Assembly (NCBI GenBank): GCA_022843045.1
Contig: JALHOJ010000040.1
Location: forward strand, 1-39,478
DNA: 39,478 nt
Direction of reading: 5' to 3'
Source: Phycisphaerales bacterium
GTDB lineage: Bacteria > Planctomycetota > Phycisphaerae > Phycisphaerales > UBA1924
Shown: positions 8,465 to 16,646 of the stretch, one piece after another
How the letters are laid out: every line of letters begins with the position of its first letter
Position numbering within the stretch: the stretch's first letter is position 1
Program-made: the position numbers and the translations under genes
The notes under the pieces: generated by a model
What the model was told of the DNA's origin: nothing
Seen by the model: only the letters and a program-made list of their open reading frames with translations
Databases searched by the model: none

Positions 8465-8529
8465 GCGACCGTCAGGGAGCTTCGACCGTGATCGTGCGCG
8501 ACTGGCTCGCAACGCTCCCTTACGGTCGC
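8465..8529. repeat. Long-stem inverted repeat at the 3' end of the hydrolase gene
   Basis: The 16-nt arms at 8465-8480 and 8514-8529 are complementary except at one position, with a 33-nt loop. The right arm contains the TAA stop (8520-8522) of the minus-strand hydrolase gene. No T-run follows, so it is not a classical intrinsic terminator. The arm resembles a GTAAGGGAGCG-type motif I recall as dispersed in planctomycete genomes. Confidence 0.75.
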
Positions 8530-9422
8530 GTTTCGTGGGGGATGCCGGCATGCTTGTCCATGAACGCCAGAATCGCGTTCGTGAACTCATCATCGAAGAA
8601 GTACGTTCCCGCGTGACCGCCCTGGGGCCAGATCAGCATCTCAACGGGCGTTCCGCTCCGGCGAGCGGCACGTTCCAGGCGGGGGGCGTTGTTGACAGAC
8701 ACCACATCATCCTTCTTCGTGTGGGCGATCAGCAGCGGCGTTGCTCCGAGTCGCCCGGCCCACTCATGGGCCTCTTCGCCGTCGGCCGTGCCGAAGAGGA
8801 AGCCGATGATCGGATATGCGCCCGATGCCGCCATCTTCCACGATGAGAAGCCGCTGCCCGACACCACCGCACGTACTGGTGCGCCGACGGCGTTCGCGTG
8901 CGCCGCGATGGCGAGTGCGTAGCTCGCGCCCATGCTGTGTCCGACCACGATGATTCGCGATGGATCGACCCCCGGAGTGCATCGCACATGCTCCCACGCC
9001 GCGATGGCGTCCTTGGTCATGCCGCTGTTGGTGAGCGGAGCTCGCTGCGAGTTGCCGTGGGAGCGATAGTCGAAGGTGAAGAGGCGGTAGCCGGAAATCG
9101 CCAGAAAGGCCGAAATCGGTGAGTTGGCGTTGTCCGTCGCGCCGTGGCAGAAGATCACCACGACTTTGCGCCGGGCGTCGAAGGCATCGCGAGAGACTGA
9201 CGCGCGGTCCTCGTCGTAGGCCTCCACGGGCCACCACCAACCCTCCAACTGCACTGTGTCGGCGCTGGGAAAGCGATCCACGACGATGCCGGTCATGTCC
9301 TGCCTCTTCGACGGCGCAGATCCGCCAATGTGGCCTGGCACGTTGCAGCCGGTCAACAGCATCAGGCACATCACGATCGCCGTCGCCAACGCCATCTTCG
9401 AAGTGTGCGGAGTCACGCCCAT
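8520..9422 (-). CDS. Lipoprotein alpha/beta hydrolase
   Basis: From ATG 9422 the 300-aa product opens with a lipoprotein signal peptide and lipobox LLTGC (Cys26), so the mature enzyme should be membrane-anchored outside the cytoplasm. The hydrolase core shows CHGATDN (oxyanion strand), FDYRSHGNS, the nucleophile elbow GHSMGAS (Ser163), the acid in HTKKDDVVS (Asp238 or 239) and GGHAG (His270): a complete Ser-Asp-His triad. It resembles prolyl-oligopeptidase-like/BAAT-type serine hydrolases of the YfhR/Bem46 kind. The substrate is unknown. Start choice: longer frames up to 9590 would overlap the SDR gene that ends at 9472, whereas 9422 leaves a 49-bp gap and puts the signal peptide at the N-terminus. 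ATG 9395 is a weaker alternative. Confidence 0.88.
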   Translation of the reverse strand: MGVTPHTSKMALATAIVMCLMLLTGCNVPGHIGGSAPSKRQDMTGIVVDRFPSADTVQLEGWWWPVEAYDEDRASVSRDAFDARRKVVVIFCHGATDNANSPISAFLAISGYRLFTFDYRSHGNSQRAPLTNSGMTKDAIAAWEHVRCTPGVDPSRIIVVGHSMGASYALAIAAHANAVGAPVRAVVSGSGFSSWKMAASGAYPIIGFLFGTADGEEAHEWAGRLGATPLLIAHTKKDDVVSVNNAPRLERAARRSGTPVEMLIWPQGGHAGTYFFDDEFTNAILAFMDKHAGIPHETRP

Positions 9423-9471
9423 GGCCAAAGCGTACCGCGTGTGTGCGATGCGAAGCGTGCTTTGCGAGAAG

Positions 9472-10404
9472 CTAACGCACGTTGTCATACGCCGCCGCTC
9501 GTTGCACCCGCCGCCCCACCTCGCTTGCGTACTTGATTCCCAGTTCGTCTCGATGCTCCTGTGCCCACTGTGTGAGGCGGATTGCGCCATCGAGTGTGTG
9601 TTCCTGTGAATCCAGCAGCCCTCGCATAAGCCCTTGGATCTCTTGGCGGGTGATGATCACGTCTTGCACGATTGGGTTGATTGCCTTCGACACCGCCAGC
9701 CCGGCCCACGGTGGCACGGAAAGCACGCGCCGTCGCACGTTGATGATGTTCGCGATTGTCTGTACCAGTTCCCGATACGAGAAGGTTTCGGGGCCCACGG
9801 CATCCACGACCGTGTTGGTCGAGCCCGCGCCCTCGCGAATCATCAGCCGCGCCATGTCATCTACATGCAAAGGCCGCAGGCGATACTCGCCATCGCCAAA
9901 CACGCCAAAGACGGGCAGCCGCCTGAGCACCCAGGCGATGTTGTTGACCAGCACGTCAAAACGTCCGAAGAGCACGCCGGGCCGCACCATCGCGTGCGAG
10001 AGTCCGCTCGCTTCCAGCGACCGTTCCAGTTCGTGTTTGCCTCGGTAGTAGGCCAGGTCGTCCGCCTCGCGGGCGTGCAGAATGCTCACATGCACCACCC
10101 GCCGCACGCCCGCGCGCTTCGCCGCGTCAAACAAGGCCTTCGTGTTCGCCACCGCGCGCTCAAACGTGAACAAGCGATGATTGAACCGCACCCAGTACGT
10201 GTTGTAGAGCACCTCGCAGCCATCGAGCGATCGTGCCAGCGCATTGGCATCGTCGAACGCCAGCGGCATCACTTCCAGCGCGTTCCCAAACGGATTCGGC
10301 CGCCCCGGCGAGTTCGTGAGTGTGCGCACACGCTCGCCGCGTGCGATGAGCTGCTCCGCAATCGACCGCCCTGTGTACCCCAACGCTCCAGTGACTACTT
10401 GCAT
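9472..10404 (-). CDS. NmrA/NDUFA9-like atypical SDR NAD(P)-binding protein
   Basis: The 310-aa product starts directly with a Rossmann fold: MQVVTGALGYTGRSIAEQL (GxxGxxG at about 6-12). It continues with DGCEVLYNTYWVRF, VRRVVHVSILHAREADDLAYYRGKHELE (a YxxxK pair is present) and MVRPGVLFGRFDVLVNNIAW. This matches the complex I NDUFA9-like/NAD-dependent epimerase group, which binds NAD(P)H and often has a structural or regulatory role. The C-terminal 90 residues carry a hydrophobic stretch (VLSVPPWAGLAVSKAI). The ATG lies 3 nt after the stop of the TIGR01777-type gene, with its GGGAGGGG ribosome binding site inside that gene, so the two are cotranscribed and possibly coupled. Confidence 0.85.
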   Translation of the reverse strand: MQVVTGALGYTGRSIAEQLIARGERVRTLTNSPGRPNPFGNALEVMPLAFDDANALARSLDGCEVLYNTYWVRFNHRLFTFERAVANTKALFDAAKRAGVRRVVHVSILHAREADDLAYYRGKHELERSLEASGLSHAMVRPGVLFGRFDVLVNNIAWVLRRLPVFGVFGDGEYRLRPLHVDDMARLMIREGAGSTNTVVDAVGPETFSYRELVQTIANIINVRRRVLSVPPWAGLAVSKAINPIVQDVIITRQEIQGLMRGLLDSQEHTLDGAIRLTQWAQEHRDELGIKYASEVGRRVQRAAAYDNVR

Positions 10405-10407
10405 GGC

Positions 10408-11442
10408 TCAAGCCCCTCCCAGAGGGAGGGGTTGGGGTGGGCGAGTCCTACCGCGCGCCTCGCGCGTGTTCGCAACACCCATCACCTCCCGCAACGCGTC
10501 CTCAACGCTTTCATACTCGAACCGAAACCCCTCGTCCAGCAACCGTCTGGGCATCACATACCGCCCGTACAACGCCAACTCCGGATCCGTCCGCATCACC
10601 AGCGGTGCGCCGATCCGTACTGCCCACGCCGGCGCGGGCAGCCCGACACCAAACGATGCAAGCCCGCCACGCCAGCCATGCGAGGTCTTCCGCATTGCGT
10701 GCATGAATTCTCGCTGAGAAACGGGGCCGGGGGAGCTCGCGACGTATGCGCCGCGCATGCCCTCGCCCGAGGCGTCGTCACGCAATGCGCGTTCAAAGAT
10801 TCGATTCATGTCTCGCTCGTGAATCCAGCTGAATCCCTGCCGTCCTGAACCAACGCGGCCGCCCAGCCCCAGCCGCGCGAGCACGCGCAGTCGCGCCATG
10901 GCTCCGCCGCCAGCGCCGACATCGCGCCCGACGACAAAAGACGTTCGCAGCATCACCAGGCGCTGGGTGGCCAACGCCCCCTCGCGGGCCGCCTCTTCCC
11001 ACGCCCGTCCAACCGTCGGCGCCAATCCAATCCCCAGCGCGGACGACTCGTCACACACCGCCTCCGAAGGATCGCCATAGATGTGTGCCGTGCTCATCTG
11101 CACCCAGACCTTCGGGGGCGACTTGATCACGCGCATTGCCCGCCCGAGCGCCCGCGTCGCCTCAACTCGCGACCGCAGGATCGCGTCGCAGTTGTCTGGC
11201 GTCTTGATGCAATCAACCGACCGCCCGGCGAGGTTCACAACTCCCCACGCCCCATCCAGCCGCTCGGCCCATGCCCCCAGCGATCGCCCATCCCACTTCA
11301 CAGACTCCCACGCCCCGCTGACCCGAGGCGCTGCGCGGCTGACGATGACAACTCTTGCCCCAAGCTCGGTGAGATGCCGCGCCAGCGAGATCCCCAGGAA
11401 CCCGGACCCGCCCAGAATGACGATGGGAGCAGGAAAGGCCAT
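10408..11442 (-). CDS. TIGR01777-family (YfcH/SDR39U1-like) epimerase
   Basis: The 344-aa product has the N-terminal Rossmann motif [17 protein letters not shown], the family-typical WDGRSLGAW and VVNLAGRSV blocks, [19 protein letters not shown] and a C-terminal DUF1731-like helical region ending around [21 protein letters not shown]. The family comprises putative NADP-dependent sugar epimerases without a proven substrate, related to E. coli YfcH and plant GIANT CHLOROPLAST 1. ATG 11442 is used; the TTG two codons upstream is an alternative, and no ribosome binding site is evident. It forms a two-gene unit with the SDR gene 3 nt downstream. The last codons contain an 8-bp inverted repeat. Confidence 0.9.
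   Translation of the reverse strand: MAFPAPIVILGGSGFLGISLARHLTELGARVVIVSRAAPRVSGAWESVKWDGRSLGAWAERLDGAWGVVNLAGRSVDCIKTPDNCDAILRSRVEATRALGRAMRVIKSPPKVWVQMSTAHIYGDPSEAVCDESSALGIGLAPTVGRAWEEAAREGALATQRLVMLRTSFVVGRDVGAGGGAMARLRVLARLGLGGRVGSGRQGFSWIHERDMNRIFERALRDDASGEGMRGAYVASSPGPVSQREFMHAMRKTSHGWRGGLASFGVGLPAPAWAVRIGAPLVMRTDPELALYGRYVMPRRLLDEGFRFEYESVEDALREVMGVANTREARGRTRPPQPLPLGGA
10413..10431. repeat. Perfect 8-bp inverted repeat over the SDR ribosome binding site
   Basis: CCCCTCCC (10413-10420) and GGGAGGGG (10424-10431) are separated by AGA. On the minus strand the 3' arm contains the GGGAGGGG that should serve as ribosome binding site for the ATG at 10404, so hairpin formation would hide it. 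It could also be a dispersed GC-rich hairpin repeat. Confidence 0.7.
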
Positions 11443-11547
11443 GTGCAATGGTATCCATCGGTTTCTGAACTTTCAACGATTAATGAAAAGAAGGCTTTGG
11501 GGCTTGGGTTCGATGCCTTGGACCGCACAAACTTCAAAGCGAAACAA

Positions 11548-11572
11548 CCCGCGAACCTGACTGGTTCGCGGG
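11548..11572 (-). terminator. Intrinsic terminator after the HDOD-GGDEF-REC gene
   Basis: A perfect 10-bp GC-rich stem (CCCGCGAACC with GGTTCGCGGG) encloses a 5-nt loop, 33 bp after the minus-strand stop at 11606. On the minus strand it is followed by TTGTTTCGCTTT, a modest T-rich tail. Confidence 0.85.
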
Positions 11573-11605
11573 CGCCATGCTGGCTGAGTTATCAGAATGC
11601 CAGCC

Positions 11606-13663
11606 CTATGCCGCCATCTGCTGCAAGCTCGCGTGCTGGGCGATCATCTTCTTGATCTGCTCATAGGCCTGCTCGAAGTTAGTGCACAGGTCGGCCTTGT
11701 TCAGGTACAGCGATGCGCCGCTCTTGAGCGCCAACGCCTTGGTTCGCTCGTCGTTTCCGGCGGTCACGATCACGAACGGGGGCGCGTTCCTGCCCATCTT
11801 TGTTGACACCATCGCCACCAGGTTGATGCCCGTGATCCCCGGCAGGTTCATGTCTGCCAGCACCGCGATCGGTTTGGGCTTGCCGGGCGTCGTGAGGAAC
11901 TGAATCGCGGCTTCGCCCGAGTCCACGATCTGCACGTTGAGGTCGGTGCGTTTGCCGAAGAGCAGTTCCATCAGTTTTGCCGCGAGCGGATCGTCTTCGA
12001 CGATCAGGAGGGTGCCCTTGGCCTGGCTCGTCGCGACAGCGGGTGCTGGGGCAGCGGGCGCGGGCTTGGGAGCAGCCTTCGTTGCTTGTGTCGGCGCGGT
12101 CTGGACGGGCGGGGCGTGCTGCACCGCCGTCGCGTTGGCCTCCACGGCGACTACTTGTCCATCCAACGTGGTTGGCTGCGAACCCACCTTGCAGACGCAG
12201 ACGCGATTGCGTCCGCTCTTTTTCGCGGCGTAGACGCCAGCGTCCGCCGCCGCCGTCACCTGTGCGCCGGTTGCGCCCGAACCAGGCTCCCACACGCTCA
12301 CGCCCACGCTAATGGTGATCGCAAGCGTTGGCAAACCCTCGGCGTAAGACGCCAGTTCAAACTTGCTTGTCTCCACTTCGCGGCGCACCGATTCGCCCGT
12401 CTTGGTCGCGCTGGCGAGGTCGGCGCCCTGGAGCAGCACAGCGAATTCTTCGCCGCCATATCGGCACACGATCGCGCTCTCTCCGGCGGCGTTCTGCACG
12501 CGTTTGGTCAGTTCCTTCAGGACCGCGTCTCCCGCGCCGTGCCCATGCGTGTCGTTGACGCTCTTGAACTTGTCGGCGTCGATGAAGAGCATGCCCATCG
12601 GGGCGCTGGATTGCGTGGTCAGCCGCGCCAGGTCCTGATTGAATCGGCCGCGATTGAAGGCGCCGGTGAGCGTGTCGGTGATCGTCTGGCGGGCAAGCTC
12701 GTCGGTCTGCTTCTGGAGCTCCACCTGCGTCATGACCATCTGGTCCTGCGCCGCGGCGAGAATCGATTCCACATCCGCGCTGGCGCCGGTCTTGAGGTCC
12801 AGCAGCTTGCCCAGTTCGGTTGCGCCCTGTGCGGTCGTCTGCATCAGCATGCGCGCTTCATCGCGCGACAGGCCAAACCACTCGCCGGACTTGACCAGGA
12901 ACGAGCCGAGCTTGCGCTTTGAGTCCGTGTACGTCAGCGCGCCGGCGGCGAACCGGCCCAGCACGACGCAGCGCACCATGTCGGCGTATGCGGGCTCGCA
13001 CGACGCTTCGTTGTGATGGTGTGCGATCGCGGAGACCAGCATGCCGGGCAGTCGCCAGCGCGTCGCGAGTTCCTTGCCGATCTGCGCATGGTCAAAGCCC
13101 AGGCGCGATCGCTCCAGGGCGACCATCTCGTCGTGATCTTCGGGGGCGTCCTTGACCGCATCCAGATATTCGTTCCGCAGCGCCGCGAGCGAAGCCAGCA
13201 CGCCGATGTCCGCCACCAGCGCCGCGACGAATGCCTCTTCGGCGTCGCAGCGCCGCGTGGCCTTTGCCACCGCCCGAGCCGCCGCGGCGGAGTACACCGC
13301 GCGGCGCCAATACGCCGGCAGGTCAAAGCCGCCAGCGTTGCCCGCGAGCGACTTGGTGAAGTCCACGAGGCTGAACCCCAGCACAATCGACTTGACGGTG
13401 TTCAGCCCGAGCATGCTCATCGCACGGGTGATGCTGGGGCAGGGCGTGCTGAGGCCGTAGTAGCTTGAGTTGACGGTCTTGAGGACCTTGGTGGAAAGCG
13501 CAGGATCGAGCTGCACCGCTTCGCCCAGCGCCGCGATCGACACGTTGCGATCGCGCGTCAGGTCCAGCACCTTCATCGCCACCCCGGGCAAACTCGGGAG
13601 GGTCGAGCAGTTCAGGACTTTTTCCATCGCATTGCCCATCAGCGCACGCACTCCGCTCGCCAT
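11606..13663 (-). CDS. HDOD-GGDEF-REC fusion protein (diguanylate cyclase type)
   Basis: The 685-aa product has three signalling domains. HDOD (about 15-260) contains LPSLPGVAMKVLDL, LDPALSTKVLKTVNSSYYG and AHHHNE. GGDEF (about 325-492) has the motifs DTLTGAFNRGRF, FIDADKFKSVND and active-site RYGGEEF, the hallmarks of c-di-GMP synthesis. An Ala/Pro-rich linker (about 500-548) leads to a C-terminal receiver domain (about 549-680) with LIVEDD, phospho-acceptor Asp604 in LADMNLPG, VTAG and Lys656. The RxxD inhibitory site that usually precedes RYGGEEF is absent (GESA instead), which predicts no product inhibition at this site. It is probably cytoplasmic. ATG 13663 has a GGGG about 8 nt upstream; a GTG at 13693 and ATGs at 13639 and 13627 are alternatives. 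A clear terminator follows at 11548-11572. Confidence 0.93.
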   Translation of the reverse strand: MASGVRALMGNAMEKVLNCSTLPSLPGVAMKVLDLTRDRNVSIAALGEAVQLDPALSTKVLKTVNSSYYGLSTPCPSITRAMSMLGLNTVKSIVLGFSLVDFTKSLAGNAGGFDLPAYWRRAVYSAAAARAVAKATRRCDAEEAFVAALVADIGVLASLAALRNEYLDAVKDAPEDHDEMVALERSRLGFDHAQIGKELATRWRLPGMLVSAIAHHHNEASCEPAYADMVRCVVLGRFAAGALTYTDSKRKLGSFLVKSGEWFGLSRDEARMLMQTTAQGATELGKLLDLKTGASADVESILAAAQDQMVMTQVELQKQTDELARQTITDTLTGAFNRGRFNQDLARLTTQSSAPMGMLFIDADKFKSVNDTHGHGAGDAVLKELTKRVQNAAGESAIVCRYGGEEFAVLLQGADLASATKTGESVRREVETSKFELASYAEGLPTLAITISVGVSVWEPGSGATGAQVTAAADAGVYAAKKSGRNRVCVCKVGSQPTTLDGQVVAVEANATAVQHAPPVQTAPTQATKAAPKPAPAAPAPAVATSQAKGTLLIVEDDPLAAKLMELLFGKRTDLNVQIVDSGEAAIQFLTTPGKPKPIAVLADMNLPGITGINLVAMVSTKMGRNAPPFVIVTAGNDERTKALALKSGASLYLNKADLCTNFEQAYEQIKKMIAQHASLQQMAA

Positions 13664-13858
13664 TCGAACGCCCCGAACTGGGGGTAAGAACACCGCAGGT
13701 TCATCGGTTCACCCTACTCGATGGTTCAGCGATGGTGATCGATACCCGGAAACAGGTTACGTGATCCAGTGCCTGAATCGGCGTATACGGCACAGTCTGT
13801 CCGATTTACCACATCGGTGTGGAATCTGTTGCGACGAGAACTCGGTCAGTCATCCACA

Positions 13859-14755
13859 CTACACGAGCCGCGCCAGCATGCCGGCCGCAACCAGACTGGC
13901 GGCGCACAGGCCACCCCACGCCCAGGTGAGGGTCGCGTCCAAATGAACGCGACGCCCGGCCCAGCACGCTGCGCCGCACATGACCGCGACTCCGAAGGCG
14001 CTCGCGGCGTCGATCTCGATGCGCGGGCTTCTTCCCGCCACCACGATCGCAGCCCCCGCGACCAGCCCGGGCAGCACGATCGGGATGGCATCTTTGGGAG
14101 ACCGTTGGAAGAGGAGGATGATTGAACCAGCGAAGACGGCTGCGCCCATCACGACCATGCCCATGATCGAAGCGCTCCAGGCCCAGGGCAGCCGGAGCGA
14201 AAGCAACAGACCCACGATGGCCAGCGCCGCGAGGGCCACGGGCAGGCCTCGCACCAAGCGCGGATCAATCGTGCCCAGCAGGTCTTCGATCGGCCCGTTG
14301 GGCACAATCAAGGCGTTTGCAATGCCAATTGCGCGGGCGCGTTTGGGTTTTCGTCCGAACGGGAGCGCCCGTGGCGGCGCGCTGATGGGAGCGCCATATC
14401 CACATCCATGACACATGGCATCCGTCAGAGCGATGAATCGTCCGCAACTTGGACAACTGTTGGCGGCGGCCTTGAGCCACTCGTCGGCCTGCAATTCCAG
14501 CACTAATCGATTGTCGCCCTCGACCCGCTCGAGTTCCGTGCGTTTGCGCAGCTCGGCTTCGGCGCGTGCCACGCGGGCTCGACGAGCAAAGAGGACCTGC
14601 CTTGCTTGTTCCACGCACGTTTCGCAGACAACTCGTCCATCAGGGGCTCGAACCGTGCGTTTGGAGCCAATGGACTCACCGCAGACGGAACAATGACGCG
14701 ACGAATCGCTCGTTCCGTGCGCAAGCCCTCCCCTCGATGCTTCTGGGTTTTCCAT
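13859..14755 (-). CDS. Zinc-ribbon multi-pass membrane protein, 298 aa
   Basis: The N-terminal half carries two four-Cys sites: CSVCG (22, 25) with CETC (44, 47), and CPSCG (101, 104) with CHGCG (115, 118), as in treble-clef or rubredoxin-type zinc ribbons. A charged helix rich in Arg/Glu (about 50-95) lies between them. The C-terminal half has five hydrophobic segments at about 171-188, 194-216, 224-241, 249-267 and 274-296. No named family is recognised. Two ribbons ahead of a membrane domain is common among uncharacterised bacterial proteins. Start ATG 14755 has GGGGAG about 9 nt upstream. It lies 60 bp after the small membrane protein gene, on the same strand as the lone ABC permease. Confidence 0.8.
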   Translation of the reverse strand: MENPEASRGGLAHGTSDSSRHCSVCGESIGSKRTVRAPDGRVVCETCVEQARQVLFARRARVARAEAELRKRTELERVEGDNRLVLELQADEWLKAAANSCPSCGRFIALTDAMCHGCGYGAPISAPPRALPFGRKPKRARAIGIANALIVPNGPIEDLLGTIDPRLVRGLPVALAALAIVGLLLSLRLPWAWSASIMGMVVMGAAVFAGSIILLFQRSPKDAIPIVLPGLVAGAAIVVAGRSPRIEIDAASAFGVAVMCGAACWAGRRVHLDATLTWAWGGLCAASLVAAGMLARLV

Positions 14756-14780
14756 GGAGCCATCTCCCCGAGGCCGTGGA

Positions 14781-14803
14781 CCGCCGAGCGTGTGGCTCGG
14801 CGG
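14781..14803. repeat. 9-bp perfect hairpin between two minus-strand genes
   Basis: CCGCCGAGC (14781-14789) and GCTCGGCGG (14795-14803) enclose a 5-nt loop, 12 bp past the stop of the 101-aa gene and 25 bp before the next ATG. No T-tract follows on the minus strand, so it may be an attenuator or an RNA-stabilising hairpin rather than a full terminator. Confidence 0.6.
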
Positions 14804-14815
14804 TCTGTTCTGTGG

Positions 14816-15121
14816 TTACGAACCCGCGGAAGGCAACTTCTTCTGCTGTTCTTCGATGATCTTCATGCGATCCGTGAACTTCTTGCGTTCGACGGGATCG
14901 GTGATGGTGTCTTCGACGGGCTGACCCACGTCCGCCGGGGTCAAGACGGGTTCGGTTCCGCCAAAAAGCCCCATCTGGAACGCGGTCACCCCACCCGCGG
15001 CGAGCAAGCAGACCACGGCGATGGCGATCATTGCCATCTTCTTCTTGCCCTCTTCTCCGCCACCCCCCTTGGCTGCTGCCTTCTTGCTTCCGGAACCATC
15101 GAGGGAAATCTTGCTGGGCAT
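14816..15121 (-). CDS. Small single-pass membrane protein, 101 aa
   Basis: ATG 15121 (MPSKISLDGSGSKKAAAK) is set by GGAGG (15130-15134) 8 nt upstream; the longer frame from 15163 lacks such a site. The product has a Gly/Lys-rich N-terminus (about 1-28), one transmembrane helix (about 29-47, MAMIAIAVVCLLAAGGVTAF) and a polar tail with DPVERKKFTDRMKIIEEQQKKLPS, probably a short coiled helix. The positive charge before the helix predicts the N-terminus inside and the tail outside. The family is unknown. It lies between the zinc-ribbon membrane protein and the ABC-2 permease; both gaps are short enough for cotranscription (145 bp to the permease). Confidence 0.8.
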   Translation of the reverse strand: MPSKISLDGSGSKKAAAKGGGGEEGKKKMAMIAIAVVCLLAAGGVTAFQMGLFGGTEPVLTPADVGQPVEDTITDPVERKKFTDRMKIIEEQQKKLPSAGS

Positions 15122-15266
15122 CTGAAAAACCTCCGGCGGGGGGTACCCGCTCAATTGGCACAAACCTTTGAAGTACCGAGGATTCTATCTCGAGTCGTAG
15201 AACGCGACTTCTGACCATCCGTACGTGCATCCCGGTACACCGGTCGCAACGATCGTGTCACAAGAC

Positions 15267-16646
15267 CTATCCCACGTCCCGCCGCTGGAACAGCATCACG
15301 GCGATGCTCAGGCAGCCCACGATCTGCACCCCGGCGTAGAAAACGGCGAGGAGCAAGTATCGGACCGGCACCGGCCGGTTCTGCGATACCGCATCCAGCA
15401 GCCAGAAGTACTGGAGGTTGGGAATCGCACCCCACACCGCTAGCAAGAGCGGCTGGATTTTGGTCGGGGTGATGAAGACATAATCGCCCTTTTCGGGTGC
15501 CTTGAACAACCGAGTCGAGCCGTTGCCGACGTTGACGACGACCAACTCCTGATCGCGAGCCGAGCGGGCAAAGAGGCCCGGACCAAGCGAAGCCGGGCCC
15601 TTGACGTCATTGATTTCGTTGACATCCCCCTCAAACTTGCCTTCCGCGTTCACTCGGTAGTCTTCCAAGTGCAGTGCAGGAAAGCCGTTAGGGCTGGAAC
15701 TGAAGTAGATCGGACTGCCTGGAGGAATGGGTCTGGGCAGAGGCCGATTCAGCCGGACCACCAGCGGCTCCTGGTCCTTCATGAAGTCTCGCGAGGCGTC
15801 CTGGGGGGTGGCCGAGTCGACGATGGCCACCGACTGATTCTGGAAGACGTGCCGGCCCAGGAAGAAGTTGGACATCAAGGCCGCGACGAAGAAACCCACG
15901 CAAACCAGGATGGTCATGACCTGACCCAGGCGGGTCGAAGCTGCCGTCGCGACGGCGGCCATGACCAAAATCGCCAGCGTCAAGGCAGCGCAGGCGGTGA
16001 CCACCTGCGGCAGGAAGTCCTTGCTGAGGGGCTGGAATTCCCACTTCTTGCTGAACATCAGCACGCCGACGTAGACCAGGACCGTCGCCGGCAACAGGAG
16101 CATGACGCTGGTCTGCGGGAAGTTCCAGCCGTAAAAGAAGTTACCCCAGGCGGCGAGCCCAAGCACGAGGCCGATGCCGACCACGGAGAAGATGATGACG
16201 GGCATGTCTGGGTCGTCAGCGGCGGTTTCAAGGACGCCGTGGCGGACTGCAATGAGCAGGAACCCCAGCATGATGATGCTGGACATCATCAATAGGGATG
16301 CGACGCCCAGATACTTGCCCAAGATCACGGTGATGCGGCTGATGGGCTTGCTGATGACGGTGAGGACGGTCTTGTTTTCGATTTCGCGGCTGATCGCGCT
16401 GGTGGCGACGAACGCGGCCATCAGGACCCCGATCCCGAAGACCGTGGATAAGCCTATGTCAAACAGCAACTTAGTGTCGCTCTTGACCTCGGCGGAGTCG
16501 ACCGATGCGTAGCCCATGCTAAAGCCGGTGTTCCAGGTGTTGAACACCTGGAGCACGCCGCTGATCATGAGCAGGAAGAACACGATCGGCTGGCGGGTAG
16601 CCTCGACGAAGGTGTTCTTGGCGATGGTGAAGACTTGGGAGACCAT
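15267..16646 (-). CDS. ABC-2 type transporter permease without adjacent ATPase
   Basis: A 459-aa membrane protein with segments at about 20-36, 65-84, 110-134, 150-168, 178-197, 214-236, 242-262 and 428-450. An extracytoplasmic stretch of roughly 160 residues lies before the last helix. The cytoplasmic loop SREIENKTVLTVISKP followed by ILGKYLGVA is the hallmark of the NosY/ABC-2 permease family, where it contacts the ATPase. The same block occurs in the 680-aa permease of the plus-strand operon (TITKPVAPWQYILGKW), so the two are distant paralogues. No ATPase gene lies on this strand nearby; the one at 21958 is the obvious candidate partner. No clear ribosome binding site precedes ATG 16646. 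The gene is transcribed away from the SPFH operon. Confidence 0.9.
   Translation of the reverse strand: MVSQVFTIAKNTFVEATRQPIVFFLLMISGVLQVFNTWNTGFSMGYASVDSAEVKSDTKLLFDIGLSTVFGIGVLMAAFVATSAISREIENKTVLTVISKPISRITVILGKYLGVASLLMMSSIIMLGFLLIAVRHGVLETAADDPDMPVIIFSVVGIGLVLGLAAWGNFFYGWNFPQTSVMLLLPATVLVYVGVLMFSKKWEFQPLSKDFLPQVVTACAALTLAILVMAAVATAASTRLGQVMTILVCVGFFVAALMSNFFLGRHVFQNQSVAIVDSATPQDASRDFMKDQEPLVVRLNRPLPRPIPPGSPIYFSSSPNGFPALHLEDYRVNAEGKFEGDVNEINDVKGPASLGPGLFARSARDQELVVVNVGNGSTRLFKAPEKGDYVFITPTKIQPLLLAVWGAIPNLQYFWLLDAVSQNRPVPVRYLLLAVFYAGVQIVGCLSIAVMLFQRRDVG

Noticed and set aside
11083..11655. A plus-strand open frame of 190 codons running past the start of the YfcH-like gene
   Set aside because: It overlaps the coding strand of a clear epimerase and crosses the intrinsic terminator; there is no ribosome binding site or family resemblance.
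14781..14803. Intrinsic terminator between the small membrane gene and the zinc-ribbon gene
   Set aside because: The stem is good, but no T-tract follows on the coding strand and the next ATG is only 25 bp away, so it is recorded as a hairpin only.
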